Of a DNA stretch of 64,000 nucleotides, positions 24,223 to 36,537 are shown piece after piece (the stretch's first letter is position 1; the number at the start of each line of letters is the position of its first letter). Both the position numbers and the translations under genes were made by a program. Source of the DNA: Rhodosorus marinus (taxonomy: Eukaryota; Rhodophyta; Stylonematophyceae; Stylonematales; Stylonemataceae). Location: positions 1,612,001 to 1,676,000 of the forward strand of contig JAMWBK010000002.1 of the NCBI GenBank assembly GCA_029953675.1. Direction: 5' to 3'. Below the pieces are notes generated by a model. That model made no database searches and was not told the DNA's origin. It worked only from the letters and a program-made list of their open reading frames with translations.

Positions 24223-24983
24223 GCAGAACTTTGTACAGGTCAAAAACAACTGGTTTCGAGAAAATGTCAAACTAAGCCGTCGGGCATGAAGCTCTTGGTA
24301 GTCGCGGGGTTCAAACTCCCCACGTGAGTTACAATGGCACCGTCTGGTATCGTTAATGAGCAGCAGGTTTGCCCAACTTGGACAAAAGTAGATGAAAAAC
24401 CTTTCGTATGAGAGATGGTGCGGAAGTGAACGGTGTGAATTGCTTCGGATAAAGTGGTCGATCGATTGGATCCACGATTTTTCCCTCTATATATGTGGCC
24501 GGGGCATACGCGAATGTGACCCGGTATTCAGCCTCAGGTTTCTTACATGAGAATAAAACAGCTAAGACAAAGCTTTTGTATTGAACTTGAAGAGTAGGTA
24601 TCTGAGACTGAATGTTTTCGCCTCGCAGACTGGACCATTGGATCGCTAAACAAACCTTAACCTTGCCCCACCCGCTCATGGCACTCAGCCTCGAATCAAT
24701 CAAGAATTCTCACAGTTAATATGCATCCGGATGGGCATCCTGGTTGGTTTGACCACAAAGGGTCGTTCGTGCGTCCAGCGTATTGCAGAGATGAGTGTCC
24801 AATTCCTCCTGGAGCTTCTTCCAGGACGTTACAACCTAAGAGTGATCAGCACCTACAAAATTGGATCTGCCCTGAATAGGATAAGATAACACTATACGGG
24901 ATTTGGCAGGGTATGAGCGAGGGCTTAGTCCGTTTGTTCTGGATCTCAGGGTCAATCGATACTGAAGGCGAACCGGGAGCAGA
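24223..24983. other. Spacer upstream of the HAD-family gene
   Basis: A GC-matched T-arm-like stretch (GGGGTTCAAACTCCCC at about 24304) is present but no tRNA surrounds it. The minus-strand ORF 24353-24703 is unrecognised. The promoter of the 24984 gene is presumably here. Confidence 0.4.
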
Positions 24984-26128
24984 ATGGCCGTGGTTTACGC
25001 GCTCGACTTCGACGGTGTAATATGCGATAGCTGCGGTGAAAGCTCACTGTCGGCTTTCGAAGCTGCGAAGAGGCAGTGGCCGGATTTGTTCCAGGGTAGG
25101 GAGATTAGAACTCCTTAAGGCATGTCTCTAGATCAGAACTGCGTGATGGCTTCGTTGAGTTGATTTTCCTATTCTCTTGTCAAGATGAAAGGTGGAATTC
25201 AATGCCGGAATGGCTTAGTCAGAAGATGTTTGCAGTAAGACCCATCGTAGAAACTGGATACGAGAACGTGGTTCTTATCAGGCTTCTCGTAGAAGAGCAG
25301 CTGAAATCGGAGAGGTCCGAGATAGGTAATCAACAAAAAGTCTTCAGTTGTCGCGCATGAACCGCGTATTTTGATATCTTACGACAGCTTTTCGGGCACC
25401 GTGAAAAAGGATCGAGGCCGTTAACTGTTGGTGAGATTCTGGTCAACTGGCAGGACATCAAAGAAGGCTTGCTCGAGAAATATGGAGCTACCAAAGATGA
25501 ACTAATAGAGCTGTTCGGCACGACTCGCGACGACTGGATCCGCGACGATGAGAAGTCGTGGCTGGCGGCGAATCGCTTGTAGGTGCTCAACTCTCCCGGT
25601 CGCACTCGCAAGGTGGGCCTAATAATCTAGCGTGTGTCACTTGCTCGGACAATTGCAGCTACCCTGGAGCTGTTTCCGCAATCAACACAGCGACAAAACC
25701 AGTGTTTATTATAACCACGAAACAAAAGCGCTTTGCGAAGGCCCTGCTTGACCATGCTGGTGCTACCGATCTGCCGGAGGAGAACATCTTCGGGCTCGGA
25801 TCGGGTTCGAAAGTCTCTGTAATCAAAAGCCTGCTAGCTCGGCCTGAGTACAAAGGCGCAACAGTTCAGTAGGTTTCCAGCTCGTCGTCGAGCAGCACAT
25901 GTCCCGCGCGTTTTGCATTGAGACTTCGCTAAATTCGTTGGTCTTTTTAGTTTTGTTGAGGACAGACTGGAGACCCTCCAGAGCGCAAGTCTGAGCTTGC
26001 TAGGAGCCAGAGTAATTTACTACCTTGCAAGTTGGGGATACAACACCGAGGCAGCACGGCGGGAAGCGGACGAAGACCCGCAAATCGAACTAATTGATTT
26101 AGTTCAGTTCGAAGCGAAGATGCAATGA
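24984..26128 (+). CDS. HAD-superfamily hydrolase (predicted phosphatase)
   Basis: Haloacid-dehalogenase fold, Mg-dependent phosphotransfer through an aspartyl intermediate. Motif I is at the N-terminus, MAVVYALDFDGVICDS (nucleophile and acid/base Asp as DFDG). After a helical cap, motif II is KPVFIITTKQKRFAKALL (about 25695), the motif III lysine is in GSGSKVSVIKSLL (about 25805), and the motif IV acids are in FVEDRLETL (about 25953). Five exons: 24984 to about 25096, about 25185-25325, about 25387-25580, about 25661-25871 and about 25951-26128. The likely chain is about 250-260 residues. Proteins of this pattern are common in cyanobacteria and algae, where substrates are mostly unknown. The start ATG is the first in frame; no clear transit peptide precedes the DFDG. 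Confidence 0.82.
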
Positions 26129-26855
26129 AGCAGTCTGTCGTCAAGCGGGCATCGAGAAGGCTCCAGCATTTGCGAACCCGTTGGCAATCTGATCGCATGA
26201 TCTGCTCGATTGTCCTGGATCCACGAAAGAGTCAATCATTACACGACAGAGATCTAAAATACAGAAAAATATTCGAATTCCGCGATCCGATACAAAATCA
26301 GAAAATCCTAATTCCGCAATCCCATACAGATATCCTCTTTCTGCGATTGGGAATTTGAATGCCAATCCAGAAAACCGACGAGGAGATATTCTCCAGCTCC
26401 TTTAAGAGTTGGCTTCTTTTGTTTGCAAAGAGACGAATGCATAGCTAGTATACTTGGCTCTCCAACTGCACTTAAAACCTTCCAGTTCCAGATTGAGAGA
26501 TCCAGCCCCCTACTTTCGCTGAGGCCTCAGTACAAGAACACCGCTAAGATACTAATCGTGATGGAGTCATTCTGGCCTCGAGAATTCTAGAAAATGAATA
26601 TACCCTAATATTATTCTTCTAGTATAAAACATCTAATACCAAGTCCTTAATTTTGAAACATCTAACGCAAATTATGATTTTTTGTCGAGATTGGGTTTGC
26701 TTAGTATGGCGGGAAGCTCGAATGCTCCTCGAGGTGGATGGGATTGGAGCAGTGATCGTGGGGGGAAGATTGCTCTTTGAGCGTGCTTGTAGGCGCGTGT
26801 AAAAACTAATGATTTGCCCCTTTGGCCTCGAATTTTAAACGGTCATGTAGAGGTG
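26129..26855. other. Spacer with short direct and inverted repeats
   Basis: At about 26275-26360 the motif AATTCCGC.ATCC.ATACA occurs twice in direct order, about 40 bases apart, and once more in inverted form (GCGATTGGGAATT at about 26343). No gene is supported. Confidence 0.4.
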
Positions 26856-28624
26856 ATGGTTAATGTTCTGGAATGCCCGCTTGGTCGGCGACAATTCAAC
26901 TCGCTCAGGGCCCTGAGAGACAGAGAGACCAAGTACGAGCAGGGTGAAGAGAAGCGGAGACTTCTGTTCGAGCTCTGGCAGGAGTTTGGAGAGCTTGGAG
27001 GGCGTGCATTTACGAATCAACCACATCCCTCTGAGTTTAGGGGTGGATATGGGCGATCTAGGCAGGTCCTCGCCTCTTTGGAGAATATCGGGTTTGAGAA
27101 TGACGGAAGTTTGTTCTCCCTTGCTAGCTCAGATGGGCGCATTGAAATCCATGAGTTTGAAGCGGTGCTCATGGGCTGCGAATCTCGTCGAGTCTCACTA
27201 GATACTGGTGCGTCGCCAAAAGCTCGGTAACTCCTCACTCCTTTTCTTCCTCACATGGCGTAGTCCTGAATCTTCGATCTTCGATACTCTCTTCCAGGCC
27301 TTAAAAGCTGTATAATCGGATGTCAATTCAATACGTCGAAAACAAATGAGCTTATTCTCGGATTTCAGAGGAAAGCCGGAATTTGGTTTTTTGATCTGGA
27401 GACTTGCAGATCGACCAGGCCGACCAAAGAGGTCGCGACTGGAAGCCCTACAAGTGCGTTGAGCTCTTTTTCTGGAGACTTACTCATCCACGGTGGGGCA
27501 AACGGAGTATTGAAACTGTTTGACATGAGATCGACTGCTCGAGAAGCCCAATTGGTCTGGGATTTAGGAAAGGAATATCAGAATCCCTCGATCACGGCGG
27601 TGTCTCCCGCGGATTGTTTTGGGAGCTCTTTGGTAAGCATCGTTGTTCTTGGAAACCGTAGAGAGCGGGAACCGACTCCTAATTGCTTCTTTTTCTTGAT
27701 TGTTCATCAAGATCTGCGCGACACATTCAGTGCGCTCAGAGCATCCGAGTGCAGCCTACTGCTTCGACCTGAGAGGGGCTAGTTCGTCCTCATCAAGTGA
27801 TCCCGTCTTCTTAAAAAAGCTTTTCCTCGGGGACTCAAGGGTTGACACGCTGCGCTTCATTGAAGGCTCCGCAACTGACGTAGCGGTGATCTTCAATAAT
27901 GGCCGCTCTTCAATTCTCGATATGCAAAAATATTCGGTAAGTGATGGTGGATCTTTCAGCGCTATTTCCGACCGCTCGGAGCTGATACCAATACGACTAC
28001 TTCTACGGCAGCTTAAAGATCTTCTGGATCGTCCCGCTGTGGACGCCTCTGCCTCAAGAAGAGGAGTCAAAAGAAAATTAACCCAAAATGCGATGATCTC
28101 ACGGTCGACAGAAGTGACGGCGAGCCACCCACTTTCAATTCTTCAACAGGTATCCGAAACCTGATTAGCCTTCTGCCCTAAGTTTACGAGATATTCTTTG
28201 TTTCACACTGGCTGACGACGAGGTTTCTTCTTATGTATCGCTTGTTCACTGCGCTCAGTATACAGTTGGTTTTTCAAGTCGGCGGCAGTGTAGTCTTCGT
28301 CGAATTGGCTCGCTGATGGCTCTCTTGACGGATAGTCGCCTTCCTGGCCGGTTGGATGTGTTTGATACACGAAGTCGTCATCTTGTATCAGGGATCAAAT
28401 GTACAGCGCAGGAACGTATCAGCGGCATCGCTTGCCATCCTACCCTTCCGTACTCCGTTGTTGGATTCTCAAACAACACAGTAGAGGTGAGGAATGTGAT
28501 TGGACGCCGTCCATTCTTTATGCTTCGGTGTGGTTCTCTTCCAGCCTCTCACCTAAGTCTGTTCGCCCGTTAGGTGCTCTCACATATGCCCAAAGTTTCT
28601 GAAGCGGAATCCGAGGCAGCGTAA
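26856..28624 (+). CDS. WD40-repeat protein
   Basis: Likely beta-propeller scaffold. The first in-frame ATG is at 26856 (MVNVLECPLGRRQFNSL). An N-terminal helix is followed by blades ending FSLASSDGRIEIHEF (about 27118), ILGFQRKAGIWFFDLE (about 27355), DLLIHGGANGVLKLFDMRS (about 27475), CFDLRGASSSSSSDP (about 27762) and PYSVVGFSNNTVEV (about 28450). Exons about 26856-27205, 27299-27633, 27709-28149, 28224-28486 and 28574-28624; the last joins to give EVLSHMPKVSEAESEAA. Residues near 28020-28090 carry a basic loop (SRRGVKRKL) that could be a nuclear signal. The overall plan recalls DCAF-type substrate receptors but no diagnostic motif is visible, so I do not assign a symbol. It converges on MCM4. 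Confidence 0.75.
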
Positions 28625-28989
28625 GACTTCGAGTGTTACAGAGCTGAATAATGGGCTAGGAAGTCGTTAGTCAATTCGACGAAGGCTGCCGAACAACCTC
28701 GTTCCCACACCAAAGATCGCGAAATGATGCAAGTCGCAGGCCCTGAGCTCGGGAATCGGAGCAGAGCCGCGAGAGCCAGTGTCAAGACCAACGGAGTGAT
28801 GACTGATGATAGGATCGAGTGGCGACCTGATCGCTGTTTTTATTTGCTTATTTTTAAAACGAAAATATTGACATGTGCGCGCTGTTCCTGGCAAGGGGAG
28901 TTCTTTCCCTACCCCAAGGTTCGGAATGCACGTGGAACAGAATGCCTTTGATACAACAAGGAAATAGAGAGGACGTCGTCTGGAAATCC
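28625..28989. other. Convergent spacer between the WD40 gene and MCM4
   Basis: Holds the 3' ends of both transcripts. No gene, repeat or RNA structure is supported. Confidence 0.4.
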
Positions 28990-31900
28990 TTAGATAAGTC
29001 TTCTTACAGCGAGTCTCGAAGAAGTGAAAACGATCTTGTCTTCCTCTTCCAAGAGTTTGAGCGCCTTTTTCATTTCCGTCTCCTTGATACGCACGCTGGC
29101 ATCCTCGTTTGTCTTCTGCAGTAGCATGTTCAGACGAACGTCACCGCCTGGATAGGAGCAGGATACTGTGAGACACAAGATCGCTCTGCCGTTCCTGCAC
29201 AATACTTCAAGGTGCGTGCATGCTCACCTGATTCCCAGTTAGATAAGGTGGCCCAGAGCATGTTGGCCAGATCCCTGGCCTTTCCTCTTTGGTGGGCCGA
29301 CTGGCCGGCGTTTAGCAAGTCAATGTCCAGCAGTCCAGTTGTCGGGTCAGTAGCCACCTGAGCGATTGCACTGACCATCAAGCGATGGGCCTCATCGACG
29401 TCCGATACCTCAACGACCTCGCGCAGCTCAAGCTTAGCTCTAGCCTCTGACATCCTAACCAGACTTTCAAGGTTCCGAGGAGTCGCGGTAACCGTCCGGA
29501 CACCACCAACTCCTTCTCCACCACGCTTCCGCATCGCCACGTAAAGTTCGACAAGTTTGTCGGACGCTGCGTCGGATAGCCTAGGCTTGACCTGACCGAA
29601 ACAACAATTCAAAGAGCAAGCAAGGCAGAGCTCAGTATGCAATAAAAGCACGAATACCAAACTCAAAATAAGAGCACAGTGACGTTTCCAGGGGCGAGTT
29701 TCATTCTATGCCTGTACCTTTTCTCGTGCGTAAGCAATGTATTCAAGAAGCTTCTGTCCTCCAATGCTGGTGCCAATATACGATGTTTCGTTGCCGCTGG
29801 CGTTGTTGTTGTTGTCGTAGAAGAGGGAGACGATATGCTTCGCAAGCCTCTTGTCCGACTCGATGTCAACTTGGTCCAGAATCAAAAAGATGAGGTCGAA
29901 ACGAGACAAGAGCGTGGGCGGAAGTTGAATGTTGTCTACAACGGTCTTCTTGGGATCGTATCTACAGTTTCAAAAAGCGAGGGGAGGCGAATGTCGGGAT
30001 TGTCAGGAATACGAGCCCAGGCCACAGGCCAGAAGAACTGAGGACTCTGCGAGTTGTTTGATAACCCACCTTGAGTCTACAGGATTCGCCGCTGCCAGAA
30101 GTGAAGTACGGGCGTTCAAAGTAGCAATGATACCTGCCTTAGCAACTGAGATGGTCTGCTGCTCCATTGCTTCGTGAAGAATTGATCTGGTGTAGTCACT
30201 CATCTTGTCGAACTCGTCCACGCAGCAAATTCCTTGGTCTGAGAGCACCAATGCACCAGATTCGAGAACGAGCTCCCCGGAGTCGACATCGCGAGCGACG
30301 TAAGCTGTGAGTCCAACAGCAGACGATCCACTTCCAGACGTGTAGATTCCTCTCGGCGCTAGGCGATGCACATATCGCAGAATCTGACTCTTACTGGTCC
30401 CCGGGTCTCCGACGAGCAGGACATTAATCTCGCTGCGAATTCGACCCCATCCCTTGTCAGAAAAGTCTTTCTGAGACCCTCCGAAAAGCTGCAGGAGGAC
30501 TCCCTTCTTAACGTCATCCATGCCGTAGATTGAAGGCGCGATGGAAGCTGCGAGGCGCTCGTAAACGTTCTCGGACCTCGCAACTTCTGCCATTCTCTCA
30601 TCTCGGGATGTTTCATCTTCTAGCACATCACCGTCTGCTTTGGACATCGTCACTTTCACGTGAATAAGGTCCAGATACGTCCTGAAGACATTGCGAACCG
30701 TCCGCTGCCTCTGGCTTATCCTCATGGGCACTGCCCTGAAGATACCTAGGGACAATCAGAATAGGTGCACGACAGCGTTCAGAAGAGCGTCCACTTTTTC
30801 CGACAGTTTCGGGAAGGGCTCCTCACCTGTTATGTCAACCCTATCTCCCGGTTTGACGCTGTCCACAAGCGACTCGTACGCGATAACGGTTACAGTAGAT
30901 GGCGTCTCACCCTGCGGAATAGATTCGGGTGCTTCCTGGATCTTGACCATCTGCTTGTCGTTGAACATGCCCCTATTATGAATCATCTCGAAAGAGCTTC
31001 GGCTGTCGCAGTTCACGCAGACAACGGGTTCTACCAGGAGGCCCCTATCGACATCCACTGCCTCACTATGACCGCATCGAATGCATCTGTAAAAACCTCG
31101 ATAGAGATCCGGCACGACCTATCGACAGGGCATATTTGATTGATGTTTAAACGACGGCGACATCGCTAAGTATCCGGCGCGTCGTGTCGATCTCAACTCC
31201 CGCCTGCAAGAACATGTAGTGCTGGTCTCACCTGCGAACATCGTATAACCATTCCCCGGATGCCGATCACCTGGTTGATAAGCGTTGGATCTAGCTCTCG
31301 AAGGGAATACATTTCTTTCTCCCTCAGGTTAAACGTTCGTACTTCAATCGGTTTATCTTCGTTGAACTTTTCACGGTAGAAACTCTGGATGGCCAGGTCG
31401 AAGATTCCGATTATTTCTGTGGGAAAGTTGACCAACATCGTGTATAAAGCGGGCTCATGCTCTAGGAGGTGTTGCAAATCTACGTTCACCACAGACTCCT
31501 CAAGATCGTGGGCCTTGTCCAAAAGCTGAGTTTGATTAGAAAACGGCGAATGTTAGAATAGTCCGTTTCCCCGGCATATTTTCCTCGCTTTAATAGCTTG
31601 CTCTATTACCCTGCTGTAGTATGCAGCTGTATCGGAATACCCTTCGCCTGGCTTGTAGTTCTTGAGGAACTCTGTGAGTTTGTCAAAGCACTCGTCAACG
31701 TTGACGTCTGTTCCCCAAATGACACGCTTTGGTCGGTTGGAAGTTCCCCCTGTAGATGTACCGTCATCATCCGTCATCGGCGTCCTTGCATCATGTACCT
31801 CGTTCAGTGTCCCTCTTGGCAGGTCGATATGTCGAGGAGATCTTGTAGGTGTCGGAGGGGCTGATGGTGTTATCGGCGCTGGCGTCGGATCCACCGCGTC

Positions 31901-32023
31901 CGTATCTCCTCCCGAGGTCGTCGAATAACGTCCTGGCGTCTCAGGAACCATAGCACGATCGTCAACATTCGAGTCCCCACTGTCTGGAGTCATCGAGTTG
32001 ACTGAGCGCTCCTCTGAAGCCAT
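28990..32023 (-). CDS. MCM4: MCM4, subunit of the MCM2-7 replicative helicase
   Basis: AAA+ subunit of the hexameric helicase that unwinds replication origins. The ATG at 32023 opens an N-terminal Ser/Thr/Pro tail with many SP/TP sites (possible CDK or DDK targets), then [16 protein letters not shown], an oligonucleotide-binding zinc finger (CIRC and CVNC, about 31090-31000), Walker [10 protein letters not shown] (about 30400), [13 protein letters not shown] (about 30320), Walker [11 protein letters not shown] (about 30215), [13 protein letters not shown] (about 30105) and the arginine finger [11 protein letters not shown] (about 29900). A C-terminal winged helix ends AVRRLI at 28990. The TAYV and LAAANP wording matches MCM4 better than other MCMs. 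There are at least six introns, with donors GTAATA at about 31607 and GTGAGACC at about 31232. All catalytic residues are intact. Confidence 0.93.
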
Positions 32024-35000
32024 ATTCTGTATCGGGAGTCGCAACCTTTCGTCCTTGCAAAAAACGCAAAAAACTCCCCACCCAAACCAATTTCAATTTC
32101 TCTCCTTTCCTCACCAGCAACCCCAAACTAGATGCTCAAAGTTCCCATGGCAGCACTCTCGCCGGTACCCCTCAACCCCAGTCCAAAAGCTGATCTCTGT
32201 GTTTAGGTCAGCTTCTTTCACAGTCGTTGCCACACCCACGCTATCGATTTGCAATCCTTTCCCGCAAACGTAAGCCCAACATGAAAATTCAAAGAAAACA
32301 TGTTCCTGAGCATTGAACGAAACAAATAGGCGGGAACAAAGCACTCTTCTTGATATCATCAAACGCGGGAACACCTTCTATTGGTATTCATCGGAAAACC
32401 GGCAGAAAGTTATTGTTCAAATCAGTACTACCTAGGTCTCGTTTGGGCCAACAATCAGCAAGATCCAGAGAGATATGAGCGGGACGCGTATTCATTGGAC
32501 ATAACCTCACCAATAACCAATTATAGCCCTCCAAATACTTTGTTGTTTTTTTTGGGCGGGGGGTGGGGGGGGGAAACCACTTCTTGTTCGCCTTGGAGGA
32601 TTGCTCATTAATAGCATCTTTTACAGTTCAAGCATGTGCAACAGGCAAATGTGCTTATCAGACTAAATACTCTGGGAGCACAAACCTACCGAAAACGCAT
32701 ATTGCACTCTTTAGACAATAATTCGGCGTACACCGCCAGGGACAACACCGTCTTTTGGTTTCCGTAGGCACCGGCTTGGGCTCTGGTGGAATGGGATGGC
32801 AAGTGTTGAGCAGTTTAATAAGGATTATCGTGATCTAGGGAGACTGACAGGGCTTCTTTAGTCCGGGGTTTTCGCGGTCGCGGTGCTCGCACCGCATTCC
32901 TTCAGTTCTTCACAAGGCTTGGGACTGCAGCGAACCAGCCGTGGCTAGATACAGCATTAATAGAGTTCCTCGCGATGGGATATGGACCGATTCATGGATA
33001 TAAATTTGAATTTTCCTAGAGCCGCCGATACGGCGAAAAACTAAGTACGCTAAGACTGGCAAGGCTTTTCGAGGCAGATTTCCCAGTCCAAGTCTTTTCC
33101 GGCGGAACGTGGGTCTTTGCGTTCCATGAGAGCATGATCCATAGTTTACAAGAGTCCGCGCTTGGTGGTTTTCGCCTGGTGCACTGGACATGTAGTTCTG
33201 CGTAGCTCGAAACAGGAATTGATTCGACTTGGACAATCAAGGTCATGCCTCTGGAGGAAACCCGTACGTGGGATGGTACAGACTATTGAGCATGTAAAAC
33301 ATCGTTCAGCGCCAACATTGGTTGTTGATGAAATTGATTTTACTGGCATCTCTTGGCACTTGAAAACCCCACTTCTTCCCGGACCCCCACAAATCTTCGG
33401 ATTTAAAACCAATGCATCCAAGCTTTTTCGACTGTGGCATCTTTTTTGAAAACCACTGGGCAGATGCTGCGGTCTACAGGAAACAGGTCTGCTCGCGGAG
33501 TCGAACGCGCTGGAGTTTTCATGGTCTAATTCTGCATGTTCCCTTAAAACGTTTTCTTCGATAAAAAAAAGCCAGTCCATTTATCATGCGATTCAAAATA
33601 CGAAGCTCCTCTCGGGCGCAGACAAAAATGACTATGAGTTTATGAGCTAAGCTTCAATCCGAGGATATTCTCGTCCATGGATTTACTCCAGATATGAAAG
33701 CTCCAAATGCGCGCGCATTGTATGGCCATGACGGTGAAGCAGCTCGAGCTCACCTCTGCGTTCCCGTCGTACAGACTTGCTTGGAGACTGGCAACCCATC
33801 GGCGATCTTCCACTATCATCAAGTCGAATGCGGAAAACGTCCTGAACGGAGAATCACTCCTGGAGGGAGTCGCCATGAGTTCCTGACACTCTGTCAATGA
33901 GGTCTAACGGGCGTCCCAAACTAGCTGGACTTCAGGTAGACCTTTCAAGACCTCCGTCACAGAGCGCCTACACTCATGGCGCCTGACCGGTAGATCCATG
34001 CTCTACGCGAAGCCTGTAGGGACATTGTTCGCCTTCATTGCTTCTTCAGTGGAAAAATAACATATCAAAATTCGCAGCGTTCAGCGACTAGCCTGGATGG
34101 CTAGTTCCCTGGAGAAGAAGTCATCGCAGTTCACAGACTAACCCTTAGGGCCGCGTAGCCTTTCTTCGGCACCTACCTACTGCAGCGCAACCCTAAGCCC
34201 AGTTGGTTTTAACTAGATGCTGAAGAAGGAACCAGGGCAACATGACCTGCACAGATAGGCAGCAAGTCCTTGGTTGTCGCTGACATGCTAGTGAATACAC
34301 CAGCAAGTGGATGTCAAATATACATTCCTCATTACGGACAGATGCCTAATTTATTGTCCAATTTAATTCATTGGTGCTCAAGAAGTATTCCTGATTCACA
34401 GGAAGATCCTGAATCATCATCGGCTAAGATTCCAGAAAACATCCCCCAGGGGGGGGGGGGGGGCGGGGTGGGGTAGGGGTGGTCAATATTTAGTATCTTC
34501 AAATCTCAAAAAGGGGGGATTCGTTCCAGAAGGGTCCCATTGGTTCTCCAACCTCAGTATTTTTCTCTGATTGTCGTACTCTTGGTTTAATATAGAATCT
34601 TATTCTCATGTCCCATTTTCTAGGTGGATGTCGTTAAGTGGTTGGGCCGAAATGCGTTCTCATTGGGGTCGTTGAAATAGGCGAAGCTCGATGACTTGTG
34701 CTCTTGCCGAACGGGGGAGAGAGTTTCACACAGGCTTTGATGGAGGTGGATGTGGTATGAACGTTGTGCGGTGGGACGTGAACGAGTCTTGATAGGGTGG
34801 GGGTGTTGCATGGGTTATGGTGTGGATTAGTTGTCAGGGTAGACTCCTTGTCGGATAGTTGAGTCTTCGATCGGCTTGGTCGGGTGCTGTGTGCAGGTGC
34901 TTGTTTGTGTAGGCGTTAGGAGAAGCTCGGGGGTTGAGGAATTTGGAGTAATAGCGACCGACTGCGTTTGACGGAGCGTCTGCTTTTCTTGTTGCGTTAT

Positions 35001-35113
35001 GCATGAGTGCTGTTTGGGCGTCTCTGAGAGGAGATATTGAAGGAAGGAGCTAAGCTCCTGGTGAATTTCGTATTTTTGTATTTTTATGGAATTTTTGAGG
35101 GATTTGTAGAATC
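32024..35113. other. Gene-poor region between MCM4 and the TKL kinase
   Basis: Divergent flanks, so promoters of both genes lie at its ends. The minus-strand ORF 33146-33580 (144 codons) and the plus-strand ORF 33162-33449 overlap each other and show no known domain. Two G-runs (about 32558-32574 and 34449-34484, the latter containing runs of fifteen, four and four G) are present. No RNA gene found. Confidence 0.45.
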
Positions 35114-36537
35114 ATGTTCACCGCGAGGGAGCAAGAGGCACTTGACGGTAGGCGGGATCCGTAACCACCTAATTTCGGTGTTTATTTTGCTGATACTTCC
35201 GAGTTTTGGAAATCCTCTCTACCGCGCGATCGACATTGTGGAACATAGAGGTGAAGAAGACCTTCATCAAAAGAGGGTTTCTGATCCAACAGGCGGAGCT
35301 TGATCTGATTAAGAGTGTTGGCAGAGGAGCTGCTGGTCAGACGTATTTGGCAAAGTACAAGGATCATGACGTGGCTGTCAAGAAGTATTCTCAGGATATT
35401 CTTCGAAACGATTTACCTTCGGTCATCAACGAGATGAAGTTCATGCTTGATCTTGAACACAAGAACATTGTTCCGTTCGAGGGCATTGTGCTGGAGTTGG
35501 AACCTCCGTCGGTTATGCTTGTCTCCACTTTCGCAATTAACGGTGATCTTTTGGACGCAATCCATCGAAGGAAGAAGTTTGCTGATAGTCCCCTTGAGGA
35601 GAAAGTGGTGACTGCCATGGGTATTGCCGAAGGGTGTGCAAGTTCACGAGTCGCTTGTTCATGCGACCACAGATATCTACTGTTTGTCGGTTTGGGCCTT
35701 GGCCTCTGATTTTCTTCGACGTGCGCTTATTGCTTCTCCTTACTTGATTCGTTGCACAGGCTGCAGTTTATTCATAAGGCTGGAATAATCCACAGAGACG
35801 TGAAGTGTGCCAACATTTTGCTGAGCGATAGTATGACTCCTTGGATAGCAGACTTTGGCTTCTCACGTCTCATAGATCGCGTTAATACAATGACTGGCGA
35901 GACCGGAAGCTACCGATACATGGCGCCAGAGGTCATCAAGGCCTCAAAATATTCCGACAAAGCTGATGTTTACAGTTTTGGGGTATGAACGGTATTCAGT
36001 CGAATGCGCTCTCTTCTATCTTCGCTCGCCAGGTTACTGATTGTGATATCTTCGTTTCAGGTATGTATCAACGAGCTTTTCACCAACGAGCAACCTTTTC
36101 GCGGCACCCAACCCTACGAAGCGGCGAGGAACGTGGTTCTGCTCGGTGTTCGACCAGATTACAGGCGTGTACCGAACGTAACACTGCAAAAACTTATTAG
36201 AGCATGTTGGCAGGCTAACGAGAGTCGAAGGCCTAGCTGGTCGTTGATTGTCGGAGTGCTTCAGGAAGTCCTGGATGATATTGAGATGGAGAAGAAGCTA
36301 GAGGCTACTAGGATTGCCGAGAACAAGAGAGAGTTTACGAGAGTCTCTGACACCATTCGAGGTAGGACTGACAACGATAGGGAGAGGAGCAAAGCCGAAA
36401 AAGATCGTGATTCTGGAAAACCATCAAGCGACAACGACGACAGAGGGGTGCAACGCAATGAGGATCCCCGAAATCATCAGCCGGGGACTGATAATGACAC
36501 TGGCATACGTGGCTTTTTCAGAAAATTCAAACGATAG
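35114..36537 (+). CDS. TKL-type Ser/Thr protein kinase
   Basis: Protein kinase of the tyrosine-kinase-like group. I place the start in a small exon, 35114-35147 (MFTAREQEALD), whose phase-1 donor GTAGGC joins the acceptor at 35248 to give EVKKTFIKRG; without it the main exon has no ATG. Kinase motifs: glycine loop GRGAAGQTYLAKY, VAVKKY lysine (about 35370), catalytic loop HRDVKCANILL (about 35795), DFGFSRLID, activation segment ending YRYMAPEVI, then DVYSFG and LIRACWQANESRRPSW. The CW...RP motif in the C-lobe is typical of TKL/Raf-like kinases. After the kinase domain (from about 36280) follows a charged Arg/Asp/Glu/Asn tail ending GFFRKFKR, perhaps a membrane or nuclear targeting patch. Introns: 35148-35248, about 35630-35759 and about 35973-36060. 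All catalytic residues are present, so it should be active. Confidence 0.88.

Noticed and set aside
24290-24330. T-arm-like GGGGTTCAAACTCCCC
   Set aside because: The loop is one base too long and no D or anticodon arm is found upstream at tRNA spacing.
30765-31139. Plus-strand ORF of 124 codons inside MCM4
   Set aside because: It is the antisense of the MCM4 zinc-finger exon, whose coding is clear.
33146-33580. 144-codon minus-strand ORF in the MCM4 to kinase spacer
   Set aside because: No recognisable domain, overlapped by another ORF on the plus strand; could be tested with RNA-seq but I cannot support it.
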